Notes: generated by a model from the letters alone, not told the origin. A stretch of DNA of 64,000 bases from Cyclobacterium roseum (GCF_010119225.1 NZ_WNKF01000016.1:1-64000), one strand, 5' to 3'. Positions 1 to 8,005 are shown, counted from the stretch's first letter. Translations and numbers: made by a program.

Positions 1-284
1 AAACATTACCTGCTATAATTCCTACCTAATTCTAATGGGTTCCTCGGATGGATACATTTATGGGAGCGATCAGCTAAAATGAGTAGGTGCTACATCGGGC
101 AGCTCTAAAAAAAATTGAATTTAGTAAACACATTTAAAATTGCTCTTTGTGATGGAACACCAGATTTAATTGTTATGGGACGTTAAACAGTTATCTATGC
201 GACTTCTTGTCGCACCTTGGTGGTGTGAGAGCCTCAACCTGAGCTATTTGGCTCAGGTCGGGCTCGATTGTGGCACGTTGTTGA
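1..284. other. Non-coding left edge with hairpins
   Basis: No convincing gene starts or ends here apart from the stop of the next gene. Two inverted repeats are visible: a short one at 199-213 (GCGAC, 5-base loop, GTCGC) and a longer one at 229-265 whose arms around CTCAGG pair across a six-base loop. They follow the stop of the ankyrin-like gene and could act as a terminator or as part of a cassette boundary. The window edge cuts off anything further left. Confidence 0.5.
267..279 (+). repeat. Inverted end repeat, ankyrin-like cassette (distal)
   Basis: ATTGTGGCACGTT is the reverse complement, at 11 of 13 positions, of AATGTGCCACAAC at 1166-1178 on the start side of the same gene. It lies six bases beyond the stop codon of the ankyrin-like gene. 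Confidence 0.5.
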
Positions 285-1151
285 TTATGAAACTTTCTCT
301 GCCGTAATTGTTACGTCAGGGTCTGATAGTTTAAGCCCTTTAACTTTGCCATCCTGAATATCAAAAGTTATGATGACAGAAGGTGCTCCATTATAAGTAA
401 ATCTGTTATCTCCTATTTTATATAATGCTCCGCCAAATCCGCCAATTGGGCCTAGCGAAAGCAATTTCCTCATATTTACATCAATAGTAAAACCTTCTTT
501 TTCTCCATACCCATATTTGTAATCACCAAGGTATTTCTTTTGTTCTTCTGGACTTACTTCGATATATTTTTCACCGTCTGCGTTTCCTAATGAGGTTAAA
601 TAATCAATGGTTTTTTCCAAGTTTTCAATTTCGGATTTGGTCATTTTGTCTTTCATACGTCTCCCCGCATAAGCGTGGTCCAACAGGCTAATTCCGTGTG
701 GTCCTGTAACTTCTTGTATTCCTTTTGACGCTTCTGCAATAGACTTAATGACTTGAAAGTGTCCTAACATTGCAAAAGTAAAAACTGTTGGTCGTGCACC
801 TTTGCTCATAAGGTATAACGCTATATCTCTTCGCCCTACGTGCGATGCAGCACCAATAGCCGATTCAAAATCACCAAATCGCCATTCCCAAACAGACCTA
901 GAAAGTTCGGGTCGTTTTTCTACAAGTTCTTTTACACGGTCTAAATCAAAGTGAGATTTGCCTACAACCTCTTCTATAATTTCAGGCGTAATATTTGGGA
1001 ATTGTTCAGGTACAGTATCGTTTTCTGTCAGTTTCAAAACCCTATTTGTACTTTGACTTGCTAATGAAAAATTGGGGATAGCTAAACCTAATGCTGCCAA
1101 TGAACCAATCTTTAATGAAGTTCTTCTATCAATGTTATTGTTTTTTTTCAT
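285..1151 (-). CDS. Tat-exported ankyrin-like hypothetical protein
   Basis: The 288-residue product begins with a twin-arginine type signal: Arg9-Arg10 followed by TSLKIG and a hydrophobic stretch ending near residue 32 (SLASQ). This predicts folded export to the periplasm. The region around residues 95-165 has helix-loop-helix spacing reminiscent of degenerate ankyrin repeats (ALYLMSKGARPTVFTFAMLG, then ISLLDHAYAG). The C-terminal 90 residues look like a small beta-rich domain. I do not recognise a named family or an enzymatic motif. The gene is AT-rich relative to the sequence after 5.6 kb and sits alone between two repeat boundaries, downstream of the dynamin gene on the same strand. It may be cargo of a mobile cassette. 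Function unknown. Confidence 0.75.
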   Translation of the reverse strand: MKKNNNIDRRTSLKIGSLAALGLAIPNFSLASQSTNRVLKLTENDTVPEQFPNITPEIIEEVVGKSHFDLDRVKELVEKRPELSRSVWEWRFGDFESAIGAASHVGRRDIALYLMSKGARPTVFTFAMLGHFQVIKSIAEASKGIQEVTGPHGISLLDHAYAGRRMKDKMTKSEIENLEKTIDYLTSLGNADGEKYIEVSPEEQKKYLGDYKYGYGEKEGFTIDVNMRKLLSLGPIGGFGGALYKIGDNRFTYNGAPSVIITFDIQDGKVKGLKLSDPDVTITAEKVS

Positions 1152-1165
1152 TGGATTTTGTTTTT

Positions 1166-1308
1166 AATGTGCCACAACGGTGGCGGTATGAGTAGTGCGG
1201 GATTTCGAAGCACTTACCTACCAAACCGTTGCAATGTTTACTAATTGTACTCATGTTCAAATTACCACATCACCCCGCATTACTTATGACCGCGTGTTGT
1301 GCGTAGCC
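1166..1308. repeat. Imperfect palindromic inter-cassette element
   Basis: This 143-base element separates the dynamin stop from the ankyrin-like start. Its left arm (about 1171-1200) and right arm (about 1273-1305) are inverted copies sharing CACAAC, GCGGT, AGTA and TGCGGG blocks with a few mismatches. The outermost 13 bases on each side are the gene-specific ends. The overall form (two outer cores, folded interior, variable central spacer) resembles an attC recombination site, although the core bases differ from the classical consensus. It could alternatively be a REP-type or transcript-end structure. Confidence 0.55.
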
Positions 1309-1313
1309 ATCTA

Positions 1314-3974
1314 TTAAGCAACTTCAATTTCTTCAATTTTCATTTTGACCTCAGCGATATTATTCCTCGTTTGTTCCAATAAAGTAAAGGATGGATTTAT
1401 AGAGTTTTCTTTTAAAAGCTTAGATTGTTTTAATAATATATTCTTATTAAAAGTTATATTATTTAATACCTTAGAACATATAGACTTGTATTTATTTAGA
1501 GCTTCGCTATATTGTAATAAATACTGTTTAAATTCTTTCTCCTTGTTTACTAAAGTCTTATGTAAAGAATAATTATTAACGTTGAATTTTTCGGATAAAA
1601 TCATTGTCAAGATCTCATTTGATTGAGACTGTAAATATTGAAAAATTTCATCTTTATGGTCACTTGATAGTTTGACTTTGAATTCTTCAAAATCATTCTT
1701 AAGTTGTTTAATTACAATATCCTTTTTACTACTATTTAACTTATTTTTTGCCTCTTCTTGTTTTAGATCATGCTTATCTCTCTTTATGCTAATAAATGCA
1801 CTAATCAAAAAACTAGACACGTTAATTAACAAGCCAAGTAACCATTGAAGACCTACTGTTAAATTGTTGGTTAAGTTGTATTTAGGCAAAAAATAAAACA
1901 ACAATACTGTAATAATTAAAATCAAACCAAAAGGCACAAACTTTTTTAAATAATAAAACATTCGTTGTCGTTTTAACTCTTTTAAAACATTCTCTTTTTC
2001 AATTTCAAGTATTGCTAAATTTGAGTTTATGGATTGAATCTTTTCCGAATAATAGTTTTTTACTTTATGTTTAATCTCTTGACTTAATGCTTCAAACTTT
2101 AAACTGTAAGAATCTAATATTTTTTTCTCATCATTTTTAATATGGACTGAGTCTATACTAATATCAATGATAGGGTTATCATAAGTTATCATATTTAGTT
2201 TCTCGAAGACCTGTGAGCATACTTGTTCAAAATCTTTACTTGCATCATTATATTCCAAAAAAATCTCATATTCTGCATCTTTTAAATATGATTCGATATT
2301 GGGTTCTTCAATATCGATTAAATCAAGTTGGTCACTTAATCCCAAATTTTTAATGTAACTTTTTGCTTCAACTGAAAATGCTGCGACTGTATATATTTTA
2401 ACTGCATTTTTATAGGTTTCAAATATCTCGCTCAAAGCCTGCTTTCCTTCAATAATAAGCTTAGAAGTTGAATCAATAGGGTTATGATTCTTGGTTCTAC
2501 TTTTGAGTGAATCTATTTGTCTTTTTAATTCAGAATAGGGAAAGAAATCTAAGTATTCAAAAGTATTTTGGATATTTTTTGAATATACTTCAACTATATC
2601 ATTTTCAATATTATTATTAAAAATAAATTTCTCCATTTGAGAATCAATAAGTTTATGTATCGCTTCTGCACTTATCGATTCATTGTTATCAATTAGCTTA
2701 TAAATGCTTGTTTGAATAGTTTCTTTTAAATCTATTAGTTCTGATTTAATTTGAAGTTGGTATTCATTTACCTTTTGTTTATTAGTGGAGGATCTTAAGT
2801 CCAATTGTGTTTTCCGGAAATCTTTTATCGGACTGAGATCTACAAATTCAAAGGGTGTACTAATACTTTTATGGACTATATTATTTTGATTTATTGAACC
2901 ATCAAATACTTGTTTTATTTTATCATCTATGGTTCTCCATGAGTTAACCATTTTATCAGTTCCTATTATTGTTTTTTGTTCATATTCTTCAAGCTTGACT
3001 TTTGCCTGTTTGAAATATTTCTCAATAGTATCCAGCTTGGTTTTTATTAACTGCATAAAATACATTTTGATCTCCTTTGAAGTTTTCGTAAAGAAATCAA
3101 TTTTATGATCGTGTAATCTTAATATATTGTCATAGTTTTTAGGATTACAATATTTGTCGATTTCTGTCTCCAATAAATTAATATTAAATTGTTCTTTATT
3201 GTCAATTAAAATAAAATCTTCGTAATCCAAGCTAATTGTTTCTATAACTTGATTTATTCTTGCAGCAAGTTGCGCTGCAAATTTTTCATATTTTGGTTTA
3301 TTGAAATTAGATTTATCCAACTCCTTCAAATCATCTGCTTTAAATTCATTGCCTCTTGTTATTAAAAATACTGTTGGAATATTTGAAAGATGTTTTTCTT
3401 TTTCTTGTAATAACGGTATGTCCGAATTTGTAAATGGATGAGTCGCAGCCATACAATAAATAATTAAATCACAAAGAGGTAAAGAGTCCCTTACAATTTC
3501 TTCATATGTTGAAGGATCTCCAGATCCAGGAGTGTCCATAATTACTTTGTCTTTTAATGCTCCATTACCCTCGATTTGTGATATAACGACGGGTACCTTT
3601 CCGCTTCGAGTTAATTTAATTACATCATTATTGTTGTTAATACTTGTAATTAAAGTTATTTGATCATCTGTAGGATTATGATCGGATAACTTTTCATCTA
3701 TAGTTCCATGGAGCTTCAATATTGAATTAATTGTACTACTTTTTCCAGATGAAAAGTGACCGAGAAAACCTATGTAAAAAAGATTGTTTGTTCTTTTTCG
3801 ATATTGGTCTGTAGTTCTTTCTATTCTTTCAAGTTGGTTAAAATATTCTATACTTTTAAAATTTGTTGATAATTCTAAAACCTTTTCAGCCAAATCATGT
3901 TGAAACTCTTTTTTTAATTTCTTTATTCCTTCGAGTAATTGACTACTTCTTAAGTCTTTTATTTCTTCACTCAT
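1314..3974 (-). CDS. Dynamin-like large GTPase with C-terminal membrane hairpin
   Basis: The 886-residue protein has a clear GTPase head. The P-loop GHFSSGKSS is at residues 72-80, a conserved Thr (NPTDD) near 102, the G3 motif DTPGSGD at 147-153 and a G4-like TRGNEF near 206-211. Long, charged helical segments follow. Two hydrophobic segments at about 675-725 would form a membrane hairpin, and a final coiled-coil-rich tail follows. This layout matches bacterial dynamin-like proteins, which bind and remodel membranes using GTP. The gene is strikingly AT-rich compared with the rest of the window and lies in a cassette-like unit, which suggests acquisition. Bacterial dynamins are known in membrane stress and phage tolerance; a defence role here is only a possibility. 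No paired second dynamin gene is adjacent. Confidence 0.85.
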   Translation of the reverse strand: MSEEIKDLRSSQLLEGIKKLKKEFQHDLAEKVLELSTNFKSIEYFNQLERIERTTDQYRKRTNNLFYIGFLGHFSSGKSSTINSILKLHGTIDEKLSDHNPTDDQITLITSINNNNDVIKLTRSGKVPVVISQIEGNGALKDKVIMDTPGSGDPSTYEEIVRDSLPLCDLIIYCMAATHPFTNSDIPLLQEKEKHLSNIPTVFLITRGNEFKADDLKELDKSNFNKPKYEKFAAQLAARINQVIETISLDYEDFILIDNKEQFNINLLETEIDKYCNPKNYDNILRLHDHKIDFFTKTSKEIKMYFMQLIKTKLDTIEKYFKQAKVKLEEYEQKTIIGTDKMVNSWRTIDDKIKQVFDGSINQNNIVHKSISTPFEFVDLSPIKDFRKTQLDLRSSTNKQKVNEYQLQIKSELIDLKETIQTSIYKLIDNNESISAEAIHKLIDSQMEKFIFNNNIENDIVEVYSKNIQNTFEYLDFFPYSELKRQIDSLKSRTKNHNPIDSTSKLIIEGKQALSEIFETYKNAVKIYTVAAFSVEAKSYIKNLGLSDQLDLIDIEEPNIESYLKDAEYEIFLEYNDASKDFEQVCSQVFEKLNMITYDNPIIDISIDSVHIKNDEKKILDSYSLKFEALSQEIKHKVKNYYSEKIQSINSNLAILEIEKENVLKELKRQRMFYYLKKFVPFGLILIITVLLFYFLPKYNLTNNLTVGLQWLLGLLINVSSFLISAFISIKRDKHDLKQEEAKNKLNSSKKDIVIKQLKNDFEEFKVKLSSDHKDEIFQYLQSQSNEILTMILSEKFNVNNYSLHKTLVNKEKEFKQYLLQYSEALNKYKSICSKVLNNITFNKNILLKQSKLLKENSINPSFTLLEQTRNNIAEVKMKIEEIEVA

Positions 3975-4625
3975 GTTTCTTCGATCTAGTATTCTATTTG
4001 GTTATGGAGTAGTTTCTCTGGTTACGCACAACTTGTTTATTGTTACTATTTTATCTGCCTTATTTTCAAAATAGGGTTGCATAAAAACCAGTTTATCGTC
4101 CTTATTTTAAACTAGCCTATCAGGTATAAATTACTTCCGGGATACCGTACATGGCGCCAACTTCTTTCGATCCCTTTTGCTTACTAATACCTACTGTAGG
4201 TTTGGATAGTGCTGTTCCCCTTTGTACACCACAGTATAAAAGCAGGCAATTACCAGCCCCTAACGTATTCTCTTCCGGAATCCGACTTTCATTCCTTTGA
4301 AAAAACGCCTTTCCCTAAAAACACAAATCCAATATACCGGAAAAATACCATTTCACCAACGGTTGGTTTAGGATATGCGCTTGATTGGGGTTTAAAAATC
4401 TCTTGGGAAGTTTGGCCGGAGAATCCGGAGTTTTAGAGAAAAAGTAACGAATGGATCCTCCATTTTCGGTAATTTGCTCCTGTCATGGGATTCTGTCAGT
4501 GGATTCAGGTTCAAGAAAATTACCCGGTACAGAACGGGAATTCATCTTTGGTGAAATTGCTGTAAAAAATAGTAACAAGCCTAAGCCTTTCTTGATTATC
4601 CTGTTCCCGACACGCTAAAAGCTCC
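3975..4625. other. Gene-poor stretch with no supported gene
   Basis: This 650-base interval separates the dynamin cassette from the broken toxin-antitoxin pair. It starts with the outer cassette repeat at 4020-4032. A short plus-strand frame at 4209-4436 lacks recognisable domains or a convincing start, and I read it as chance. Base composition shifts from AT-rich to more balanced across the interval, so the boundary between acquired and resident DNA may lie here. No transposase or terminal inverted repeats were seen. Confidence 0.5.
4020..4032 (-). repeat. Inverted end repeat, dynamin cassette (proximal)
   Basis: Read on the minus strand this is GTTGTGCGTAACC, 45 bases before the dynamin start codon. 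Its reverse complement occurs with a single mismatch at 1296-1308, just after the dynamin stop codon. It is the outer end of the proposed dynamin cassette. Confidence 0.5.
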
Positions 4626-4922
4626 TTAAGAAGGCTGGGAGGAAATTCCCGAATTTTTGAAAAAGAGGGAAGGAGGTGATTGGAATGTAAACCATCCGGT
4701 TGGCGAGGCAACTTCTCCTACGCCGACTTGATTGGTAAATACTTCTATTAATTCAAGATTCTTTTTGGAATTCGTGCTGTTTTCTGCTCCAAATACTAGT
4801 TCAGCAAGCGAAATTTCAGAAATAGCAACGTTTTCCGTTCCTATCTCCTGAAAGGTTTCTATTAACCCATACTTCCCTCTTAAAAAATGGATGCAGACGT
4901 TGGTGTCTAAAAGGTACTTCAT
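4626..4922 (-). pseudogene. Truncated VapC-type PIN-domain toxin
   Basis: Residues 1-66 read as the first half of a VapC ribonuclease: MKYLLDTNVCIHFLRG carries the first metal-binding Asp (residue 6), and the ISLAELVFGAE stretch carries the second acidic position. After about residue 66 (FTNQVG) the sequence stops resembling a PIN domain. It runs for some 30 unrelated residues to a stop, so the second half with the remaining acidic residues is missing. The start overlaps the antitoxin stop as ATGA, the usual vapBC coupling. The toxin is therefore very probably inactive, broken by a deletion or rearrangement near position 4725. Confidence 0.7.
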
Positions 4923-5176
4923 TCGAAACCAGTATTTTCTGCTTTTTCAATTCTGGATTCTCTGATTTCTTTAATGATTTCATCGGAACTTTTAGCATCT
5001 TCCCATGCTCCAAAAAGCGTTCGTAAATCCACCTTCTCTTCATTCACATCAAGAGACTCGGTCAATTTAATGATTAGTTTTTTCTTGGAAAGATTATCCA
5101 AACCTTTCAATAGACCGAAATACTTTTCCAATGTCTTGTTGTTTACTGTCAGGTTTGCCATGCTTTTTTTATTCAA
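4919..5176 (-). CDS. Antitoxin of a broken VapBC-type module
   Basis: This 85-residue protein is encoded directly upstream of, and overlapping by four bases, the truncated PIN-domain toxin. It has a helical N-terminal half (LEKYFGLLKGLDNLSKKKLI) and an acidic, toxin-wrapping type C-terminal half (FGAWEDAKSSDEIIKEIRES). That organisation is typical of small antitoxins that bind their own promoter and neutralise the toxin. The start could also be the Met at residue 6 (5161). With its partner broken it is probably an orphan, though it could still act on a related toxin elsewhere. Confidence 0.7.
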   Translation of the reverse strand: MNKKSMANLTVNNKTLEKYFGLLKGLDNLSKKKLIIKLTESLDVNEEKVDLRTLFGAWEDAKSSDEIIKEIRESRIEKAENTGFE

Positions 5177-5600
5177 TTTACGAAATTAGTGGATGGGTGG
5201 TCAAAAAATTTGAATAATTAAATCCCTGATTTTCTTAATTTAATTAAATCGCCCATGGCACTCAAATCAGTAGTAAATCCACCTGCAGTACTCACATCAT
5301 CTCAGCAACGTAGTTACTATAACTCTATTTCCTGAAAATCAACAAAGGGGGTAGAAACTGTTCGTCCTCCTGTGCCTATTCCATCACCTTCTCCACAAAA
5401 GGAAGCGTGCCATCTCCCATTTTGGGTAGGATCTGCCGCTCGGAAGGTGAAAGCGCCAACAGGTATTGTTTTGATGCTGTTTAATGCATCCCTGGCAGTT
5501 AAGAGGATAGATAGAAAAAAATAAAGAAAATAGGGTTTTAAGACTCCGCTTCTTTACGCATAAACCTGACTAAGAGGTTAGCTATCTGCTGGCATTAGAT
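5177..5600. other. Intergenic stretch with gene remnant
   Basis: This 420-base gap lies between the antitoxin start and the stop of the MBL-fold lipoprotein gene. Apart from the decayed coding fragment annotated at 5317-5470, nothing convincing was found: no tRNA, no terminator-grade hairpin, and no repeat matching other parts of the window. Confidence 0.5.
5317..5470 (-). pseudogene. C-terminal remnant of a conserved hypothetical protein
   Basis: On the minus strand one frame reads LALSPSERQILPKMGDGT, then PFVEKVME, an in-frame stop, and AQEDEQFLPP. Continuing in a neighbouring frame gives FVDFQEIEL before a stop. This looks like the tail of a roughly 100-150 residue helical protein family that I recall from many Bacteroidota, in which a Tyr codon would replace the stop. 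I cannot name a function. One nonsense change and one frameshift are needed to restore it, and no N-terminal part is visible upstream, so it is dead. Confidence 0.5.
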
Positions 5601-6692
5601 TCAGTCCTGAAATAAATCGATTCCTACTACGGGATTGACTAATTTCCCATTGATGCTGTTTTGATTTGCGGTTAACAGGTCCCAGGGCTCCATTCTGGGT
5701 TCGTCCGATAAGTCAAACGTCCCGAAATGCATGGGAATAAAATAGCTGCCTCCCAGCGTATTAAAAGCCTTGATCGCATCGGTTGGGCTGATATGGGCTT
5801 GCGCCATAAACCATTCCGGTTTGTAGGCACCTACACCCATCAGGCAGTATTGAGGCTTGCCCATGATGTCTGAAATATCTCCGAAATGGGCTCCGTATCC
5901 GCTGTCTCCCATAAAGTAGACGGTCTTGTCCGGACCGGTCAAATAAAAGCCTCCCCATAAATTTTCATTCAGATCCCAAAGCCACCTTCTGGACCAGTGA
6001 CGGGCTGGCAGGTAGGTGATGCTAAGTCCTTCGGTCTTAAATTCCTGGTACCAGCCGGCTTCCTGAATTTCCTGGCCGTTTGTCCATCCCCCAATGACTT
6101 CTCCTAGCTTTAAGCCGGTGAGAATTTTCATATGGGGATGATTATCCGATAAAAATCGAATGGTTTTTTTGTCACAATGATCCCGGTGATTGTGAGAAAG
6201 GAGTAAGTAATCGATCGGCGGGAGGGATTCGGGTGAAAATGGTAGTTTGCTTTCTCTTTTCAGAAAAATGTTATCGAATAATACCGGATCGGTTAAAATC
6301 ACCTTCCCGTTAATTCGTATCAGGTAGCTGGCATGCCCCAGCCAGATTAGAAAATCACCATCTCCTTCTGGTAGGGTAGCTTCTTCTTTGACGTTCAGGG
6401 TGCGTGTCTCTGCTTCCTTTTCCTCCTTTTGCGGGTTTTTGGAGGTTTGCCATTTCCACAAGTCCCCAAAACTAGACTCAAATTCATGGTATAGGTTGGT
6501 AAATTGACCTTTTCCGTTGACCGGATTTCCTTTCCAATCCGGCGAGGGGTGTACGGTCTTCAATTCGGGGTTTTGCATGTAAGTGGTTTTATTGGATTCC
6601 TTTGAAGAACTGCACCCAATAGTTAGAAAATAAACCGTGCTTGCCAGGATAAAGAGTCCTATTTTCACTTCGGTCTTTGTTTTATAATCCAT
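5601..6692 (-). CDS. MBL-fold lipoprotein, NAPE-PLD-like metallohydrolase
   Basis: The 363-residue protein has an N-terminal lipoprotein signal with a lipobox ending at Cys27 (LTIGC), so it is membrane-anchored outside the cytoplasm. The metallo-beta-lactamase motif HNHRDH is at residues 167-172 and would bind two zinc ions. Further His and Asp ligands are in the ARHWSRR, FMGDSGY and PMHFGTFD segments. The arrangement (GHASYLIRINGKVILTDP before the HxHxDH) is that of the NAPE-PLD/UlaG-like branch, which hydrolyses phosphodiesters or lactones. The physiological substrate cannot be read from sequence. It stands alone on the minus strand. Confidence 0.85.
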   Translation of the reverse strand: MDYKTKTEVKIGLFILASTVYFLTIGCSSSKESNKTTYMQNPELKTVHPSPDWKGNPVNGKGQFTNLYHEFESSFGDLWKWQTSKNPQKEEKEAETRTLNVKEEATLPEGDGDFLIWLGHASYLIRINGKVILTDPVLFDNIFLKRESKLPFSPESLPPIDYLLLSHNHRDHCDKKTIRFLSDNHPHMKILTGLKLGEVIGGWTNGQEIQEAGWYQEFKTEGLSITYLPARHWSRRWLWDLNENLWGGFYLTGPDKTVYFMGDSGYGAHFGDISDIMGKPQYCLMGVGAYKPEWFMAQAHISPTDAIKAFNTLGGSYFIPMHFGTFDLSDEPRMEPWDLLTANQNSINGKLVNPVVGIDLFQD

Positions 6693-6752
6693 TTGCTTAT
6701 TGGGTATTCAAGACGGCTTCAACTAGTAAGGAATGCGCTTTGCTGCGTCTGG

Positions 6753-6760
6753 CAAATGTA
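6753..6760 (-). promoter_or_regulatory. -7 box of the MBL lipoprotein gene
   Basis: On the minus strand this reads TACATTTG, matching the Bacteroidota -7 consensus TAnnTTTG. It would start a transcript about 50 bases before the start codon at 6692. No clear -33 TTTG is seen at the usual spacing. Confidence 0.35.
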
Positions 6761-6810
6761 AAACCACCTCGCTGGTAAATAGGTTTTAATCCTGGCTAAC
6801 CATGACATGG

Positions 6811-7350
6811 TTACTGCTCCAATTTATCAGGATCGGGAAGTAATAGCTTCTCCAGCTCTTTCCAGGAGCTTACCCGAACATGTTTTCCCGGAGAAGTGGT
6901 CTCATTATGGGGTTGGCTGAAAAGATAGGTTTCTCCGCTGAAATGATCCAGGTTTTTAAAATGATCGTCGATCATTATATCCGTTTTGATAATTTCTTTT
7001 GAGCCACAAAACACCATTTGCCGCCAATGAATAAAGGGGAAATGCTTGTTCAGCCATCGGTGTTTTTCATACAAACTTAGCGGGAATTCGGTGGCTGCTG
7101 AGACAATAAATAGCTTATAATGAGCACTTATTTTTTTCAAGGAATCCTGCGCCCCTGGAATTAAGGGAGCATTTTCAAAAAAGCCCGGTGAATGCACGTG
7201 CTTTTTAAGTAGTGGAAAGGCCTCTGCTTCTTTTAGGCCCCGGATGGCCTCCGGACTTATTTTTTCTCCTGTATCCTGAAAATGCATTTCTAAAAATTGG
7301 CGGTAAACATCAGCAAGCACACCATCCATATCCACGGCAATGCTCTTCAT
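6811..7350 (-). CDS. HAD-family 5'(3')-deoxyribonucleotidase-like phosphatase
   Basis: The 179-residue protein starts with the HAD motif I, VDMDGVLAD (residues 6-14), where the first Asp is the nucleophile and the second the acid/base. A cap region follows, then motif II in FIVSAATE and the acidic motif IV in IMIDDHFKN. Size and motif spacing fit the NT5C family, which removes phosphate from deoxyribonucleotides, or a related small HAD phosphatase. The start codon overlaps the stop of the upstream coiled-coil gene as ATGA, so the two are cotranscribed. Substrate specificity is an assumption. Confidence 0.8.
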   Translation of the reverse strand: MKSIAVDMDGVLADVYRQFLEMHFQDTGEKISPEAIRGLKEAEAFPLLKKHVHSPGFFENAPLIPGAQDSLKKISAHYKLFIVSAATEFPLSLYEKHRWLNKHFPFIHWRQMVFCGSKEIIKTDIMIDDHFKNLDHFSGETYLFSQPHNETTSPGKHVRVSSWKELEKLLLPDPDKLEQ

Positions 7351-7943
7351 GAGTCTTTGTTATTTAAGGCATCTACCAATTGCCTGTTGAGTTTTCGTTC
7401 CCTTTCCAGGGTATTGCGGCGGTGTTGATCAAATTCCTCCCGAAGATCTTCCAGGGTCTGTTGCGTTTCGGACGTAATTTTATGACCGCGTTTGAATTGA
7501 ATAAACGAAATAATCAGAACAAGGAGTAGAAGTACGATGATTCCCCATACCAGATTGTTGTAAAATTGCTTGTGCAAAAGGAACCCAAAAATACTGAAGC
7601 TGTCTCTTTCGTCAATGGCACGGGCCAGCTCCTCCCTGGTTTCGGACAATTCACTGTTTAATTGGGTAATCTGGTTATTGTTTTCCGAAAGGCTCCTTTT
7701 TAACTCCTGAATTTCATCCTGATACCGCTGCGTAGAATCAAGGATGGTTGCCTGAAGTTGGTCCAATTCCGCTCTTTTGATTACCTTATATTCCTGATAA
7801 TTGGAAGAAATCCGTTTCAGGTTTTCAAATTGTTCCTGAATGGTGCCGATTTCTCCGGTTTCCGTTTCCGGGCTTTCACTTTGAGCGAAGGTTGCTGCCT
7901 GAAAGGCTACAAAAAGCGTAAATAAAAAATAGGTAAATTTCAT
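7347..7943 (-). CDS. Secreted coiled-coil protein with one membrane segment
   Basis: This 198-residue protein has a cleavable signal peptide (residues 1-20, ending FAQS), then a long heptad-rich coiled coil at about 30-120. One strongly hydrophobic segment follows at about 130-150 (NLVWGIIVLLLLVLIISFI), and a basic, helical cytoplasmic tail ends the protein. I do not recognise a named family. The topology resembles a scaffold or sensor that spans the inner membrane. It overlaps the following nucleotidase gene by four bases. No catalytic motif is present. Confidence 0.7.
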   Translation of the reverse strand: MKFTYFLFTLFVAFQAATFAQSESPETETGEIGTIQEQFENLKRISSNYQEYKVIKRAELDQLQATILDSTQRYQDEIQELKRSLSENNNQITQLNSELSETREELARAIDERDSFSIFGFLLHKQFYNNLVWGIIVLLLLVLIISFIQFKRGHKITSETQQTLEDLREEFDQHRRNTLERERKLNRQLVDALNNKDS

Positions 7944-7997
7944 AATAGGGCTGTTTTATAATGCTGATTCGTATTGCTTCCCTCAACAATATTCATG

Positions 7998-8005
7998 CAA
8001 AACTA
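7998..8005 (-). promoter_or_regulatory. -7 box of the coiled-coil/nucleotidase operon
   Basis: Minus-strand TAGTTTTG fits the Bacteroidota TAnnTTTG consensus, about 55 bases before the start at 7943. A matching -33 element is not obvious. Confidence 0.35.

Larger units (their letters stand above)
267..4032 (-). mobile_element. Putative two-gene cassette array with gene-specific inverted ends
   Basis: Two AT-rich minus-strand genes are each bracketed by a 13-base motif and its near-perfect reverse complement. The ankyrin-like gene has 1166-1178 and 267-279 (11 of 13 match). The dynamin gene has 4020-4032 and 1296-1308 (12 of 13 match). The motifs share a GTTGTG (once ATTGTG) core, but the bases after the core are specific to each gene. 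In an integron cassette the left core base-pairs with that cassette's own attC, which would give this pattern. The core here does not fit the classical GTTRRRY, and no integrase is in the window. The cassette interpretation is inference; the repeats are directly visible. Confidence 0.4.

Noticed and set aside
1166-1308. Element considered as a classical integron attC site
   Set aside because: Core sequences do not match GTTRRRY/RYYYAAC and no intI gene is in the window, so only an attC-like resemblance is claimed.
1314-4032. Dynamin unit considered as a complete known defence operon
   Set aside because: No nuclease, helicase, reverse transcriptase or other typical defence effector is adjacent; only a possible role is noted.
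4209-4436. 75-codon plus-strand frame between the dynamin gene and the broken toxin
   Set aside because: No recognisable domain, composition unlike the coding regions nearby, and no supporting start context.
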